A stretch of DNA of 64,000 nt from Oscarella lobularis (lineage: Eukaryota; Porifera; Homoscleromorpha; Homosclerophorida; Oscarellidae), in NCBI RefSeq assembly GCF_947507565.1, contig NC_089175.1, positions 4,515,733 to 4,579,732 of the forward strand, given 5' to 3'. Shown here piece after piece: positions 20,542 to 33,019 of the stretch. Numbering within the stretch: position 1 is the first letter of the stretch; the number at the start of each line of letters is the position of its first letter. A program made the translations under genes and the position numbers. The notes below the pieces were generated by a model that made no database searches, was not told the DNA's origin, and saw only the letters and a program-made list of their open reading frames with translations.

Positions 20542-23323
20542 CTACTTTTTGCAGCATCGTTTGAACAAGTTCCGGATGTCTCGCAATAAAATACGCGTCA
20601 GAAGCTAAAAGAAAGCCATAAATCGACAGTCACGTTATATGATATAACATTCACCAGTCCAGAAAGAGCGGAGGCGGCAATGAGCATATAAAATACGTGC
20701 TTCCAACCAGTTTCCTGTGTAATACAACGGATGTTGTGTGCCATGCAAACGTACTCTACAAAATCTTTCTTACGCTATCGGATCCAGCAATCCAGCCGGT
20801 AAGAAATGGGCCCACAGCAGCACCTATAGATACACTAGTAAAAGCAGTCGGTACCATTTCCAATAAAAAGCGCTTGCCTATTGATCCCGTGCCGTCTATT
20901 ATGGCTGCGACCGTTGCCTTGGCCTTCTCGCTGCCTTCGAGTGATTTATGAGTTCCCTAAAAAATTTCTTGGCTAAATTAATCACTGCAAATTATTATTT
21001 TGATACCAAATCGGCGGAAACGGCTGTCGTTATTAGAGAGTAAGGCCCGTTGACGAAGAATCCACAAATCAGAGATAACGCTGTAAATACAGCAACAGGC
21101 TTTCATAAAAAATAGCACTTTGTATTATGTATTGGCAATGTGTACCTATAGTCATTTTCTCAGAATCACCACCATAGAGTTCATAGAAGAACAACTAAGC
21201 CAACATCATATATATATATATAGAAACGAAACGGGTAACTGAAACGGATCTTTTTACCGCTGGTATTGACAAAACTGTCATGAGAACGCAGGCGATTCCG
21301 CGCACTTTCAGTATATCAGACAAGTATCCGACTGCAATCGAACCAACGATTCCACCAATATCGAAAAACGTCGAGTAGTAGGCCGCCCTCGTTTTGTCCA
21401 CAAAGTGGCCCCCAACTTCTGCGTTGGGACATGAAGTTAGAGGAAGATCATCACTTTAAGAATAGATGTTTCTCACTTAGCGTGCTGTGTATGTAAAAGG
21501 GGAGCCAGTAGAGAAACGTGTAGGCAACGAGTTTGGCAAAGAAAAGCGAGCCAGAGTACTCCAAGACTCCCTTCACAAAATCACAAAATAAATTAGACAA
21601 GCAAAAAAAATAGCGTCGGTATTTTTTACCGGAATTTGAAGGGCTTTGCATATTCCAACAGCTTTCGAAGACTGCAATAAGAGAATGGATTAATTAATTA
21701 AAGGAATTTAATAATATGATTATGTGCTACTGACTTGAGACCCTGTGCTTGTGAAGGAGGCGGTCGACACCTTTCTTGCGTTTATTAACGGATTATTTTC
21801 AACAGAGGATTCCTGAAATAAATTGGATAGATGCGTATAAAGACTTAGTTACTGTACATTGTACATGATGATTAGGAGGCAGTGCTTGGACTTCATCTGG
21901 GTCTGATGTACATTTTTAATTAACCAATAATGAATCGTTTATATGAACCTACCTGTAGGCAGAAACAAAGCAGTCAGGATGCCCAATGACCCAATGATTA
22001 GACCAGGAACAATGAATGACCATTCCCTATAGAGAAAAAAAATATTATTAGCTATTCGATTTCTTGCTAAATGTACCAATAGTGGTGCACAAAATATCCT
22101 GCTATAAGAGATCCAAGAATGTTTCCAACAGACGTGTGAGAATTCCATATGCCCATAATGAGACCCCGACTGAAAACAAACGACAATTGTTTTGATATTC
22201 AACTAATCTATTGCACATACTTTCCCTTTCCAAACCAATTAGCCATTATAGCCACAACACTTGGCCATCCAGTAGACTACAATATTATATTACCAAAATC
22301 AAAACAGTTACGTATTCATATATCAAACACCTGAAAAATTCCGCCCAATAATTGCATGACAACAAAGTATGCCAACACGTGAATATTCCAGAACTGGGCA
22401 AAACCGAGTGCTGCAGTAAATAATCCCGATCCTAAAAAAGTAATTTCCACCTCATCTACGTAAGAAAATACTTTTCTCCATACCAAGCATTCCAATCATC
22501 AGAAAGTAACGAAGATTCATTCTGTCGCCTAGATGACCACTAGCAGCTCATCATGACATCATTACTATTATTACGTGCATAGAGACGACGTGCTGCGAGT
22601 TCTTACCTAAAGAACATAGCGACGGCATAAGCAATCAGAAACGATGTATCGAGACTTCCAAGATACACCTTGGAATGGTCACCGTCTACAACGACGTTTC
22701 AAATCAATAAATCCACTTTTTCAAGTGAGGATACCACCCTCTTACCAAACGGTTTCCAACCAGTGCAGTTCGTTGCGTTAGAGCTACTTTCGGTTGAATT
22801 TTGATTGCAGCACCTTTCGGTTGAATTTTGATTGCAGCTCCATGCATTCTAAAAATTCGAACCCAATTATTATGGCCGCGCAACGGAACGCAAGTCTCGG
22901 GTCACCTTGACAACGCTAATGGCCTTTCGCGAGAGGTGATACGATGCGTAGATGAAAAACGTAAAAACGAGAATGAAACCGCGATACCTAAATCGGGAAA
23001 AGCATGAAGAAACGCAAGACGTCACGCCATATCCGGGTAGGAACAAAAATCGAAAGCACGCTAGAGTACTCCCCAAGAATTCACGCCGAAACACGCGCTA
23101 ATAAGCGCTCTCGGTTAAAAATCGAAAAGCTCGTGCAGTTAGTCGCGTTCGCGCTATTTCGAGATGTCGTTCGCGCTGTTGTGAGTCGGTGCGAGGTGAG
23201 TAAACCCGTTCTGCGTGGGAACGTCGCGTTTCTCCGGTTTTTTCCTTACAGTCGGCTCTTCGTCGTGACGTCGCGCGTGACGGGAGGGAGGCAGCGAATT
23301 CCCAAAGGCGGCTTCGGCACCAT
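20542..23323 (-). CDS. SLC37-type sugar-phosphate antiporter, copy 4
   Basis: The first exon starts at the ATG 23323-23321 (MVPKPPLGIRC...) and ends at GTAAGG in phase 2, as in copy 2. The second exon gives YRGFILVFTFFIYASYHLSR. Downstream exons preserve the family landmarks (FFAKLVAYTFLYWLPFYIHS, AAYYSTFFDIGGIVGSI, GSEKAKATVAAIIDGTGSIG, GWKHVFYMLIAA) and end RDIRNLFKRCCKK with TAG at 20542-20544. Exon 3 carries a small internal duplication around 22785-22845 (two copies of TTTCGGTTGAATTTTGATTG) that lengthens the luminal Asn/Cys-rich loop. Downstream sequence joins directly to truncated copy 3 at 20378. Predicted function is as for copy 2, with near-identical introns. Confidence 0.85.
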
Positions 23324-23493
23324 AGCGATGTCTAGTTCGTCTTGCATGAGGCAGCAGTACGATCGTCGCTTCCGTTGGCACGTGCGAAGCATACGGGAAT
23401 CCCAGTTTGCTCACGAGGGAAAACTCCGCCACAGCGCTTCCCGTGGAGAGATGCTTTCAAAGGAAAAGTATTTTCTTTGTTAATTAAGTCTTC

Positions 23494-23555
23494 TCCGGAT
23501 GTAATGAGCCATTGTGTAATTCTCGTGCCACCCGCTGTCTTGCTGATAGCTTAGA
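23494..23555 (-). pseudogene. Short 3'-end relic of a T-family gene
   Basis: AGCCATTGTGTAATTCTCGT-GCCACCCGCTGTCTT resembles 37239-37275 at the end of gene T1 (AGCCATTGTAATTCTTGTGC-CACCCGCTATTTT). Only about 50 bp are shared, just upstream of SLC37 copy 4, the same neighbour relation that intact T1 has with SLC37 copy 5. It is probably a leftover of a duplicated SLC37/T block. Confidence 0.5.
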
Positions 23556-23651
23556 GGATCTAGGAGAGTCACTCTAATAATACTGTACTGCTTTTTCTGG
23601 ATCAGAAAGGTTGATAGAAGGTTTCTTTTCTCGAGTGCGCATGCGTACGTC

Positions 23652-26600
23652 ATGTTGAGACAGTTGCGGACGTTCCTCCGTTTCCAATTTCTTGTAAGAC
23701 GATTAGTAGCGGCGGTGATCGTCTCTTCCAAGCTGAAATTCGGTTTCGTCAAGAAAAAAACAAATAGACCTCTAGCGAACGATTTTCGCTGGCGAAGGCG
23801 TTCTATCGAGAATTTTGCTTATTGGCCGATATTTTTTTAGGAGATCAGACCGTCTCCGACCGTTCGTTCGTCGATCGAACGGTTAGTCACGATATTAGAG
23901 AAGAATGATGAAGCTGAAATACGGACTTTTCTTTCTACGGAGAAAGGATTTCGATCTTCACAGGTATGAAATGGTTGCGTTTTTTTCACCGCTTCACACT
24001 ATTGTATTCTCCTTTTTGTTAGTACCCCTATGACTTGCCATTAATTCACTATGTGGCGGGAAGAGAGTTTGATTCGGCGGAGGAAGCCGATGATTGGCTC
24101 AGTTATGCGATTGTGCAAAAGAATCAACATATTGAATTGAAATCAGAAGTGGTATAAATACGTTTTGGATAGGTAAATTAATTGATGTGTGGATGCAGGA
24201 GAGACTCCGCCCACTTCAGTGTGCGTGCAAGTGGGGAAATATTTTTGGCGTTGAATGGCTCGTCAATCACGGTGCAAATATCAACGTGAAAGACCTCGTA
24301 TGACTTGGAATTGATTTTTCATATGGTTTCACTCATCACTCTTTTTTAGTTTGGACGTACGCCATATTCTCATGCCTGCGCAAGTTCCGTTGACACAATG
24401 AAGAAAATGGTCTATCTCAAAGAACATCGCTACATTTTGTCACCATCTGATATTGTAACAGAATTGATATCAACCCTCTCGCAACAATAACTTTTTATTT
24501 ATAGGTTTAGGCAACTGAAATTCAATTTTCGTCATCTGAAAAAGCAAACGAGATTTTTCATCATCTTTTCAATGAAAAGGAATTGAGCGTCAATGCTATT
24601 AAAGAAGAGGTGATACATGATGATGTGCTTTTTTTGCTACATGTGCAATATTTGTAATAGTATGGCTACACTCCTCTGCATCATGCCTGCTCCAATGGAA
24701 GCTTTTTTGGAATGAAATGGCTTGTGGAACACAACGCTGATATCAATAGCTTTGACAGGGTTAGAAGATTTCACTTGTGATACTTTTATTCTTATTTCAT
24801 CTTCAGGGGGGCAAAACGCCTTTTATGTTGGCGTGTGGAAGTCTCATCAATCGTTCAGCGAAAGTTCGCTACTTGGATGAAAAAGGAGCTGACTGTCAAG
24901 CAAAAGATCACGTGAGATGTTGTTTATTTGCTACAAAGTCAAAAAACAAATATTCGTCTTTTTTATTCAGGAAGGGAAGACGGTTTTCTTTCATGCCATC
25001 GAACCCCCAAATTGTGAAGATGACGATATGAAAGACGTTCTTCGATATCTTGTCATTGAGAAAGGCATTGATATCAATTCCGTTGATGAGGTTGCATTCT
25101 TACGATATTTTGCATTTTTGTTTGTTTGTTAATCCTATTTTTAGATGGGAGGGACACCCTTATTGTACGCATGTTATTATAATCCTTCTTTCCTTGTCAT
25201 TCAGCAACTAATTGAATTAGGAGCTGACCTTTCTGTCAGAAATAAGGTTAGTCAGAATTCTCATTTCTCAATCGTTCTCTATTCAAATCTTTGTAGAGAA
25301 AACAAAATGCATTGCATAAGGTTGCAAAAAGCTATCAAAGCGTAGACGCATCAGTTATTGATCTATTGATTAAGAAGGGTGTTGACGTCACGTGTCAAGA
25401 TCAGGTGACGTGATTTTCTTGTAAATTAGAGAGAATCTATAAACGTGAATTTCAGTACGGATTGACACCTTATGAGGTGGCACGTGATGGTTACATTCGA
25501 GCTCTCCTTCGACAGCATTACGTACGTCATCATTTTGATTCAGTTCCCTTATGTATTTATTTTAATAGGACGCCGCCCGATTTTCCGTTCTTCAAACGGT
25601 TCGTCCGGATTCTATTAAATTCTGCGTAGTTGGCAGCGAAATGGCGGGAAAAACGACGTACGTGAATTCTCTTCTTCAACTCAATCACCCAAGAACGAAG
25701 ATCGTACGCCGGGCGTGGAAATTCACAATTGCCAAATTCCTGGAGTTGGCAAAGGATCGGCGTGGGATTTTGGTGCCCAACCGACATTCCACAGTGCACA
25801 CGGTCTCTTCTTTCAAAGTCCAATACATTGTTCATTCTTGTCCTTCCTGTTCGGAAAGGAGAAAAGATGACGTCAGAAAGGATTCTTCGTCTTCTAGAAA
25901 AGGGACGATTTTGGTGTGCATTCTCTAAAGCTGCATTGAGAACGCTTCCGCCTCACTTGAAATCACGCATTCGCCTTCTTGTGATCTTCAATCTAATTGG
26001 TTTCAATGAGGAGGCGGGAGTTGAAGTGAGGTTCGAGCTGAAACGAATCGCCGAAATTCTTCAAAACGAATTTGGAGACACTTTTGAAATTTCAGGCGTG
26101 CTTGAAATGGATTGCAGCAAGCGCCAATCAGATCGGATGAACGACTGTCGAAAGAAACTGAAATATATCCGCGAAAAAATGCTAGAGGTAATAGCTGAGT
26201 CGTCTTTAGTACTTTATCTTTAAAATTTATCTTTGCACACTGACAGACAGCGGATGATGTCCCTAAACTCTGCCATGCCATTGAGCAGTATCTTTCTCCT
26301 CCCAATGAGAAGAGAAAGAATCCACTGGCGTATTTTCTGACAGCTGATGAATTTGAAAAGTGGGTTGCTGAAAAAGTTGGCATCAAATTGGCTGAGGACG
26401 AGAAAAAAGTGGCCGTGGAGTATCTAGACTCGTCTGGAATAGTGAGTAAATCTTATATGTTTATTTGTGAATCATATATTATGTTTACTTAGATAATTAA
26501 TATTGGTTGTCGAATTTGCCTACAGCCTATCTGGCTTTGTCACAGTGTGATCGGTCCTCTTCTCGCTCCGCCTTATTTCGTTGTCGCTATGCCAGCTATA

Positions 26601-28262
26601 AAATCGGGCAGGGCGTCAAAGAAAGATATCCAATCGGCTCTGACGAATTTCGGAAATTATCTTAAGCAAAAGGGCAACCCGTCTCCATTCGTGGTGACAG
26701 CCGACGAAGCAATTGAAATTCTTCGCTACTTGGAGCTGTGCGTTCCAATAGAAAACGAGCCAGAAGTGTATCAAATTCCGGCGCTTCTTGACGATTCAAT
26801 TCCTCGCGACGCCTGGGTTGAAGATCCGATGCTGGACGTGTATCGTGGTCAACGATACGAGTGCGCCCGTTGCGTCGACATCATCTCGCCGTCATCATTC
26901 GTTGCCTTTCAGTGCCGATGCTCGTTTCTAGAAAACGTAAGCCACCGGGCGTGGAAGGACGGCGTCAAATTGGTGAAAATCGTCGGTGACAAAGTAATTG
27001 AATGTCTCATTGAAACCGGAATAAAGAAGGAGCACTGCTGCATTGACGTCATTCTTCGCTGGTCCAGCAAAGCCGACTGCGAAAGAGAGGCCAAAGAATT
27101 CCTTGACGAGCTCAAAGCAATGATTGCCAAGGCGTGCGACGAGAGAAGCCCAGGAGTCATACTCAATTGGTTTTATTTGGACAGTACTCATCTCAAACAA
27201 CTTGACGAAGATCCCGCTATTTATTCATCGAGCGAAGTTGATCACAAGATCAACGCCAGGGCTTTCAATAATTTCTTGTTTTCAACTCGCCCGGAAAAAT
27301 GGAATCGTTCGTCTATTAGAGACCTGGTGATTATGGAAGAGAAGCCAGAGGTAATGATTTCGATCAGAAGAATGTCTTTTTGAATTTCTCTCATACTAGA
27401 GCACAGCCGTTTCTGTGGATTCTCCTCCGACTCGCTTTTTGACAGGTGCTCGCTCCGAGTATTTTCCCGACGACGATGAGTTGTCAGACCATGTGATCAT
27501 GGAAGAGAAGCACGAGGTAATTATGCGGGATATTCAATATCTCTTATATTTAGCATGACCCGGTTTCTCAGCAAACTTTCTTCGCTTCGGGTACACGCTC
27601 CGATTCTCCCGCTAAAGATTCTTTTTCCGACGACGATGAGTTGGTATCAGACCAGGTGATCATGCAAGAGATGCAAGAGGTAATGATTTAGACAAGCAAT
27701 GTGGGATACTCAATATTTCTTATGTTTAGCATGACCCTGTTTCTCAGCAAACTTCCTTCGCTTCAGGTGCACACTTCGATTCTCCCGCTAAAGATTCGTT
27801 TCCCGGCGACGACGAGTTGCTTACGGACCAGGTGATAACAGCGTGCTCTCGCGTCCGAGGATCACTCTGGGAAGAAATTGGCGCTTGCGTCATTGATTTG
27901 GACGCAATCAAACAGATCCGCGATGACACTCGTAGCCACCCCTTACGTATGAAGATGGTGTTCGATTCGTGGAAAACAGCAAAATCACCAACTGTAGGTG
28001 AGCTTCTACATTGGTTTGAGGAGGTTGGCGTTAACCGAACGGTTATCAAAACAAAATACAAAGACCTATATGGTCTGTTCTTTATCGTTTTGGCAAGCTG
28101 TGCTATTTGTATAAGGTATCGTTTTCTGATATTTTGCTAACTGTGACCATTTTTTATTTTAGATTTTTTCGTTATTTTTCGTTAAGATACATACGGTACC
28201 TATATCTAGATGTCAATTCCCGTACGTGTAGGCGTCCAACGCACGAAAAGACGTCGAAATGA
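23652..28262 (+). CDS. Ankyrin-Roc-COR-Death (ROCO) protein
   Basis: Nineteen exons with GT-AG introns of 43-147 bp are mostly phase 0, from ATG 23652 to TGA 28260-28262. Exons 4-12 (24199-25521) are ankyrin repeats, roughly one per exon (YGYTPLHHACSNG, GGTPLLYACYY, LTPYEVARDG). Exon 13 (25569-26187) starts a Roc GTPase: P-loop GSEMAGKTT at about 25636-25662, then WDFGAQPTFHSAH as the G3-like segment. Exons 14-15 (26247-27350) form COR (SGIIINIGCRICLQPIWLC). Exons 16-18 open with a repeated PAKDSF.DDELV.DQVI segment. Exon 18 ends in a Death domain (SLWEEIGACVIDLDAIKQI, TVGELLHWFEEVGV). The architecture recalls DAPK/ROCO proteins without the kinase and suggests cytosolic GTP-dependent death or immune signalling. 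The Roc exon contains two one-base frame breaks (about 25705 and 25818), and the last exon (28163-28262) is uncertain. Confidence 0.8.
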
Positions 28263-28520
28263 AGAAGGAGTCGGCTGAAAAGGACCATGAACAGCAAAGG
28301 AAAGACAAAGACTCCGCAGCCGTCGAGAATGAACAGGAAACGGAGAGCGGGATCTCCCTTTGGGAAACCAACTGAGGAAATGTCGAAGAATCGAGACCAC
28401 GTTCGACGAACAAGCACTACATCGCTTTGCGATCGACGCATCGCAAGCTGAATCACGTCGCTCTTCGCCAAGTTCTCATCGCCTCCTTTCTGGAAAGTTC
28501 GTGTGTCTCTTTCAATCGAA

Positions 28521-31500
28521 GGTACGTACACCGCCATATATACACCGCTTGCCGGAATATATACACCGCCTGCCGGAGTATATACACCGCCTACCGGCGG
28601 AGTACGTACACCGCCTGCCGGAATATATACACCGCCTGCCGGCGGAGTACGTACACCGCCTGCCGGAATATATACACCGCCTGCCGGCGGAGTACGTACA
28701 CCGCCTGCCGGAATATATACACCGACTGCCGGCGGAGTACATACACCGCTTGCCGGAATATATACACCGTCTGCCGGCGGAGTACGTACACCGCTTGCCG
28801 GAATATATACACCGCCTGCCGGCGGAGTACATACACCGCCTGCCGGAATATATACACCGTCTGCCGGAATATATACACCGCCTGCCGGAATATATACACC
28901 GCCCGCCGGAGTATATACACCGCCTGCCGGAGTATATACACCGCCAGCCGGCGGAGTACGTACACCGCTTGCCGGAATATATACACCGCCTGCCGGCGGA
29001 GTACGTACACCGCCTTCCGGAATATATACACCGCCTGCCGGCGGAGTACGTACACCGTCTGCAGGAATATATACACCGCTTGCCGGAATATATACACCGC
29101 CTACCGGTAGAGTACGTACACCGCCTGCCGAAATATATACACCGCTTGCCGGAATATATACACCGCCTGCCGGCGGAGTACATACACCGTCTGCAGGAAT
29201 ATATACACCGCCTGCCGGAATATATACACCGCTTGCCGGCGGAGTACATACACCGCCTGCCGGAATATATACACCGCTTGCCGGAATATATACACCGCCT
29301 CCCGGCGGACTACGTACACCGTCTGCAGGAATATATACACCACTTGCCGGAATATATACACCGACTGCCGGCGGAGTACATACACCGTCTGCAGGAATAT
29401 ATACACCGCCTGCCGGAATATATACACCGCCTGCTGGCGGAGTACGTACACCGCCTGCCGGAATATATACACCGTCTGCCGGAATATATACACCGCCTGC
29501 CGGAATATATACACCGCCTGCCGGCGGAGTACATACACCGCCTGCCGGAATATATACACCGCTTGCCGGAATATATACACCGCCTGCCGGAATATATACA
29601 CCGCCTGCTGGCGGAGTACGTACACCGCCTGCCGGAATATATACACCGCTTGCCGGAATATATACACCGCCTGCCGGAATATATACACCGCCTGCCGGAA
29701 TATATACACCGCCTGCCGGAGTATATACACCGCCAGCCGGCGGAGTACGTACACCGCTTGCCGGAATATATACACCGCCTGCCGGCGGAGTACATACACC
29801 GCTTGCCGGAATATATACACCGCCTGCTGGCGGAGTACGTACACCGCCTGCCGGAATATATACACCGCCTGCCGGAGTATATACACCGCCAGCCGGCGGA
29901 GTACGTACACCGCCTGCCGGAATATATACACCGTCTGCCGGAATATATACACCGCCTGCCGGAATATATGCACCGCCTGCCGGCGGAGTACGTACACCGC
30001 CTGCCGGAATATATACACCGCCTGCCGGAATATATACACCGCCTGCCGGCGGAGTACGTACACCGCCTGCCGGAATATATACACCGTCTGCCGGAATATA
30101 TACACCGCCTGCCGGCGGAGTACATACACCGCCTGCCGGAATATATACACCGCTTGCCGTATATATACACCGCCTGACGGCGGAGTACGTACACCGCCTG
30201 CCGGAATATATACACCGTCTGCCGGAATATATACACCGCCTGCCGGCGGAGTGCGTACACCGCTTGCCGGAATATATACACCGCCTGCCGGCGGAGTACG
30301 TACACCGCCTGCCGGAATATATACACCGTCTGCCGGAATATATACACCGCCTGCCGGAGTATATACACCGCCAGCCGGCGGAGTACGTACACCGCTTGCC
30401 GGAATATATACACCGCCTGCCGGCGGAGTACGTACACCGCCTGCCGGAATATATACACCGACTGCCGGCGGAGTACATACACCGCTTGCCGGAATATATA
30501 CACCGTCTGCCTGCGGAGTACGTACACCGTCTGCCGGAATATATACACCGCCTGCCGGAGTATATACACCGCCAGCCGGCGGAGTACGTACACCGCTTGC
30601 CGGAATATATACACCGCCTGCCGGCGGAGTACGTACACCGCCTGCCGGAATATATACACCGACTGCCGGCGGAGTACATACACCGCTTGCCGGAATATAT
30701 ACACCGTCTGCCTGCGGAGTACGTACACCGCTTGCCGGATTATATACACCGCCTTCCGGCGGAGTACATACACCGCCTGCCGGAATATATACACCGTCTG
30801 CCGGAATATATACACCGCCTGCCGGAATATATACACCGCCTGCCGGCGGAGTACGTACTCCGCCTGCCGGAATATATACACCGTCTGCCGGAATATATAC
30901 ACCGCCTGCCGGAATATATACACCGCCTGCCGGCGGAGTACGTACACCGCCTGCCGGAATATATACACCGCCTGCCGGCGGAGTACATACACCGCCTGCC
31001 GGAATATATACACCGCTTGCCGGAATATATACACCGCCTACCGGTAGAGTACGTACACCGCCTGCCGAAATATATACACCGCTTGCCGGAATATATACAC
31101 CGCCTGCCGGCGGAGTACATACACCGTCTGCAGGAATATATACACCGCCTGCCGGAATATATACACCGCCTGCCGGCGGAGTACGTACACCGCCTGCCGA
31201 AATATATACACCGCTTGCCGGAATATATACACCGCCTGCCGGAATATATACACCGCCTGCCGGCGGAGTACGTACACCGCCTGCCGGAATATATACACCG
31301 CCTGCCGGAGTATATACACCGCCTGCTGGCCGAGTACGTACAACGCCTGCCGGAATATATACACCGCCTGCCGGAATATATACACCGCCTGCCGGAGGAG
31401 TACGTACACCGCCTGCCGGAATATATACACCGTCTGCCGGAATATATACACCGCCTGCCGGCGGAGTACGTACACCGCCTGCCGGAATATATACACCGTC

Positions 31501-32306
31501 TGCCGGAATATATACACCGCCTGCCGGCGGAGTACGTACACCGCCTGCCGGAATATATACACCGCCTGCCGGCGGAGTACATACACCGCCTGCCGGAATA
31601 TATACACCGCTTGCCGGCGGAGTACATACACCGTCTGCCGGAATATATACACCGCTTGCCGGAATATATACACCGCCTGCTGGCGGAGTACATACACCGT
31701 CTGCCGGAATATATACACCGCTTGCCGGAATATATACACCGCCTGCTGGCGGAGTACGTACACCGCCTGCCGGAATATATACACCGCCTGCCGGAATATA
31801 TACACCGCCTGCGGGCGAAGTACGTACACCGCCCTCCGGAATATATACACCGCCTGCCGGAATATATACACCGCCTGCTGGCGAAGTACGTACACCGCCT
31901 GCCGGAATATATACACCGCCTTCTGGCGGAGTACTTACACCGCCTGCCGGAATATATACACCGCATGCCGGAATATATACACCGACTGCCGGCGGAGTAC
32001 GTACACCGCTTGCCGGAATGTATACACCGCCTGCCGGAATATATACACCGCCTGCCGGCGGAGTACGTACACCGCCTGCCGGAATATATACACCGTCTGC
32101 CGGAATATATACACCGCCTGCCGGCGGGGTACGTACACCGCTTACCGGAATATATACACCGCCTGCCGGCGGAGTACGTACACCGCTTGCCGGAATATAT
32201 ACACCGGCTGCCTGAATATATACACCGCCGTCCGGCGGAGTACGTACACGCCTTCCGGTATATATACACCGCCTGCCGGCGGAGTACGTACACCGCTTGC
32301 CGGAAT
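28521..32306. repeat. 3.8-kb minisatellite of 21- and 24-bp units
   Basis: Units alternate between 21 bp (ACCGCCTGCCGGAATATATA + C) and 24 bp (ACCGCCTGCCGG + CGGAGTACGTAC or CATAC variants). Both lengths are multiples of three, so long frames are open on both strands: on the plus strand TPPAG-IYTPPAG-GVRTPPAG, or EYIHRLP-AEYVHRLP; on the minus strand VYIPAGG and RRCIYSG-type repeats. A plus-strand frame of 1,297 codons spans 28503-32396, changing register near 30160 where a unit is two bases shorter. A 170-180-bp block spanning about 30390-30530 recurs at 30570-30710, showing higher-order copying. Coding is unproven, because any in-phase repeat lacking stops would look like this. Confidence 0.95.
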
Positions 32307-32375
32307 AAAGTAATGGAATGCCTCATCGAATCCGGAATAAAGAAGGAGCACTGCTGTATCGACGTCATTCTTCGC
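32307..32375 (+). pseudogene. Copied 69-bp piece of the ROCO COR domain
   Basis: This matches 26991-27059 of the ROCO gene at 63 of 69 positions without gaps. Four of the six differences are synonymous; the other two are conservative (Ile to Met, Thr to Ser), giving KVMECLIESGIKKEHCCIDV. It is joined directly to the last minisatellite unit and is in frame with the long repeat frame, which ends in a stop at 32394-32396. It is probably the remaining edge of a second ROCO copy. Confidence 0.85.
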
Positions 32376-32536
32376 GAAGTTCTCATCGCCTACTAAGTAC
32401 TTTGAAAAGTTTTCAATCGAAGACATAATGTATCACTTCTCCTGTGTTTAGATTCGCCTCTATCCGAAGATGTAATGATCAAAGAGGCCAGGACGATCGC
32501 ATCGACTCTCATCAAAAAAATCAATAATGTATTTAT

Positions 32537-33018
32537 TTATTTATTTGAAAAATTTGCTATCCTCTCCCGACGGTAGCAAACTAATAAGGTAATCATACAA
32601 TCGTATTGCGGCATTGATTCGCGTCGTTTCAGAACGATAAAACATGCAATCGCGCACGTGATCAGATAACGGATTTCCAGACGACGTTGCCATGGAACGA
32701 AGAAGGCGCCCAACAGCTCGACACATGTAGATGAAATTGTGATCGCGATGGAGTCCCGTACATAGGGCCGTCGCATTGAATTCAATATCATCACCTAAAG
32801 GCGGGTCTTCGTCTTTGGAATGAATGGGTTGTGACGCGAAATTCATTGCATCGACGACGATAGCGTTATTTATATTAATCGCCAGCACTTCACCGTCGTC
32901 CGATAAGACGAAATTGTCTAGACGAAGTTCTGGTAAATAGATAGCCTAGTTTTTGTTGTTGTCACTGAGAAGGAAGGCTATTTGCAACAGTTGAGCGGCA
33001 AGCCACACCCTCATATCC
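32537..33018 (-). pseudogene. Kinase-like C-lobe fragment
   Basis: The minus strand reads MRVWLAAQLLQIAFLLS (about 33017-32965), resembling kinase helix E. After a plausible short intron it gives LRLDNFVLSDDGEVLAINI, which resembles a catalytic-loop/activation-segment order (..LDN....DG......) with HRD and DFG not preserved. It continues for about 110 residues to a stop at 32537. No N-lobe is present: upstream sequence is a T-family relic that begins at once. It could be a truncated pseudokinase or an unrelated protein, so the match is tentative. Confidence 0.35.
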
Positions 33019-33019
33019 T

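Noticed and set aside
28172-30679. 835-codon minus-strand frame over the minisatellite
   Set aside because: Open only because the repeat period is a multiple of three; no start context or conserved tail.
28521-32306. CRISPR-like array
   Set aside because: Units are contiguous minisatellite repeats without unique spacers, in animal DNA.
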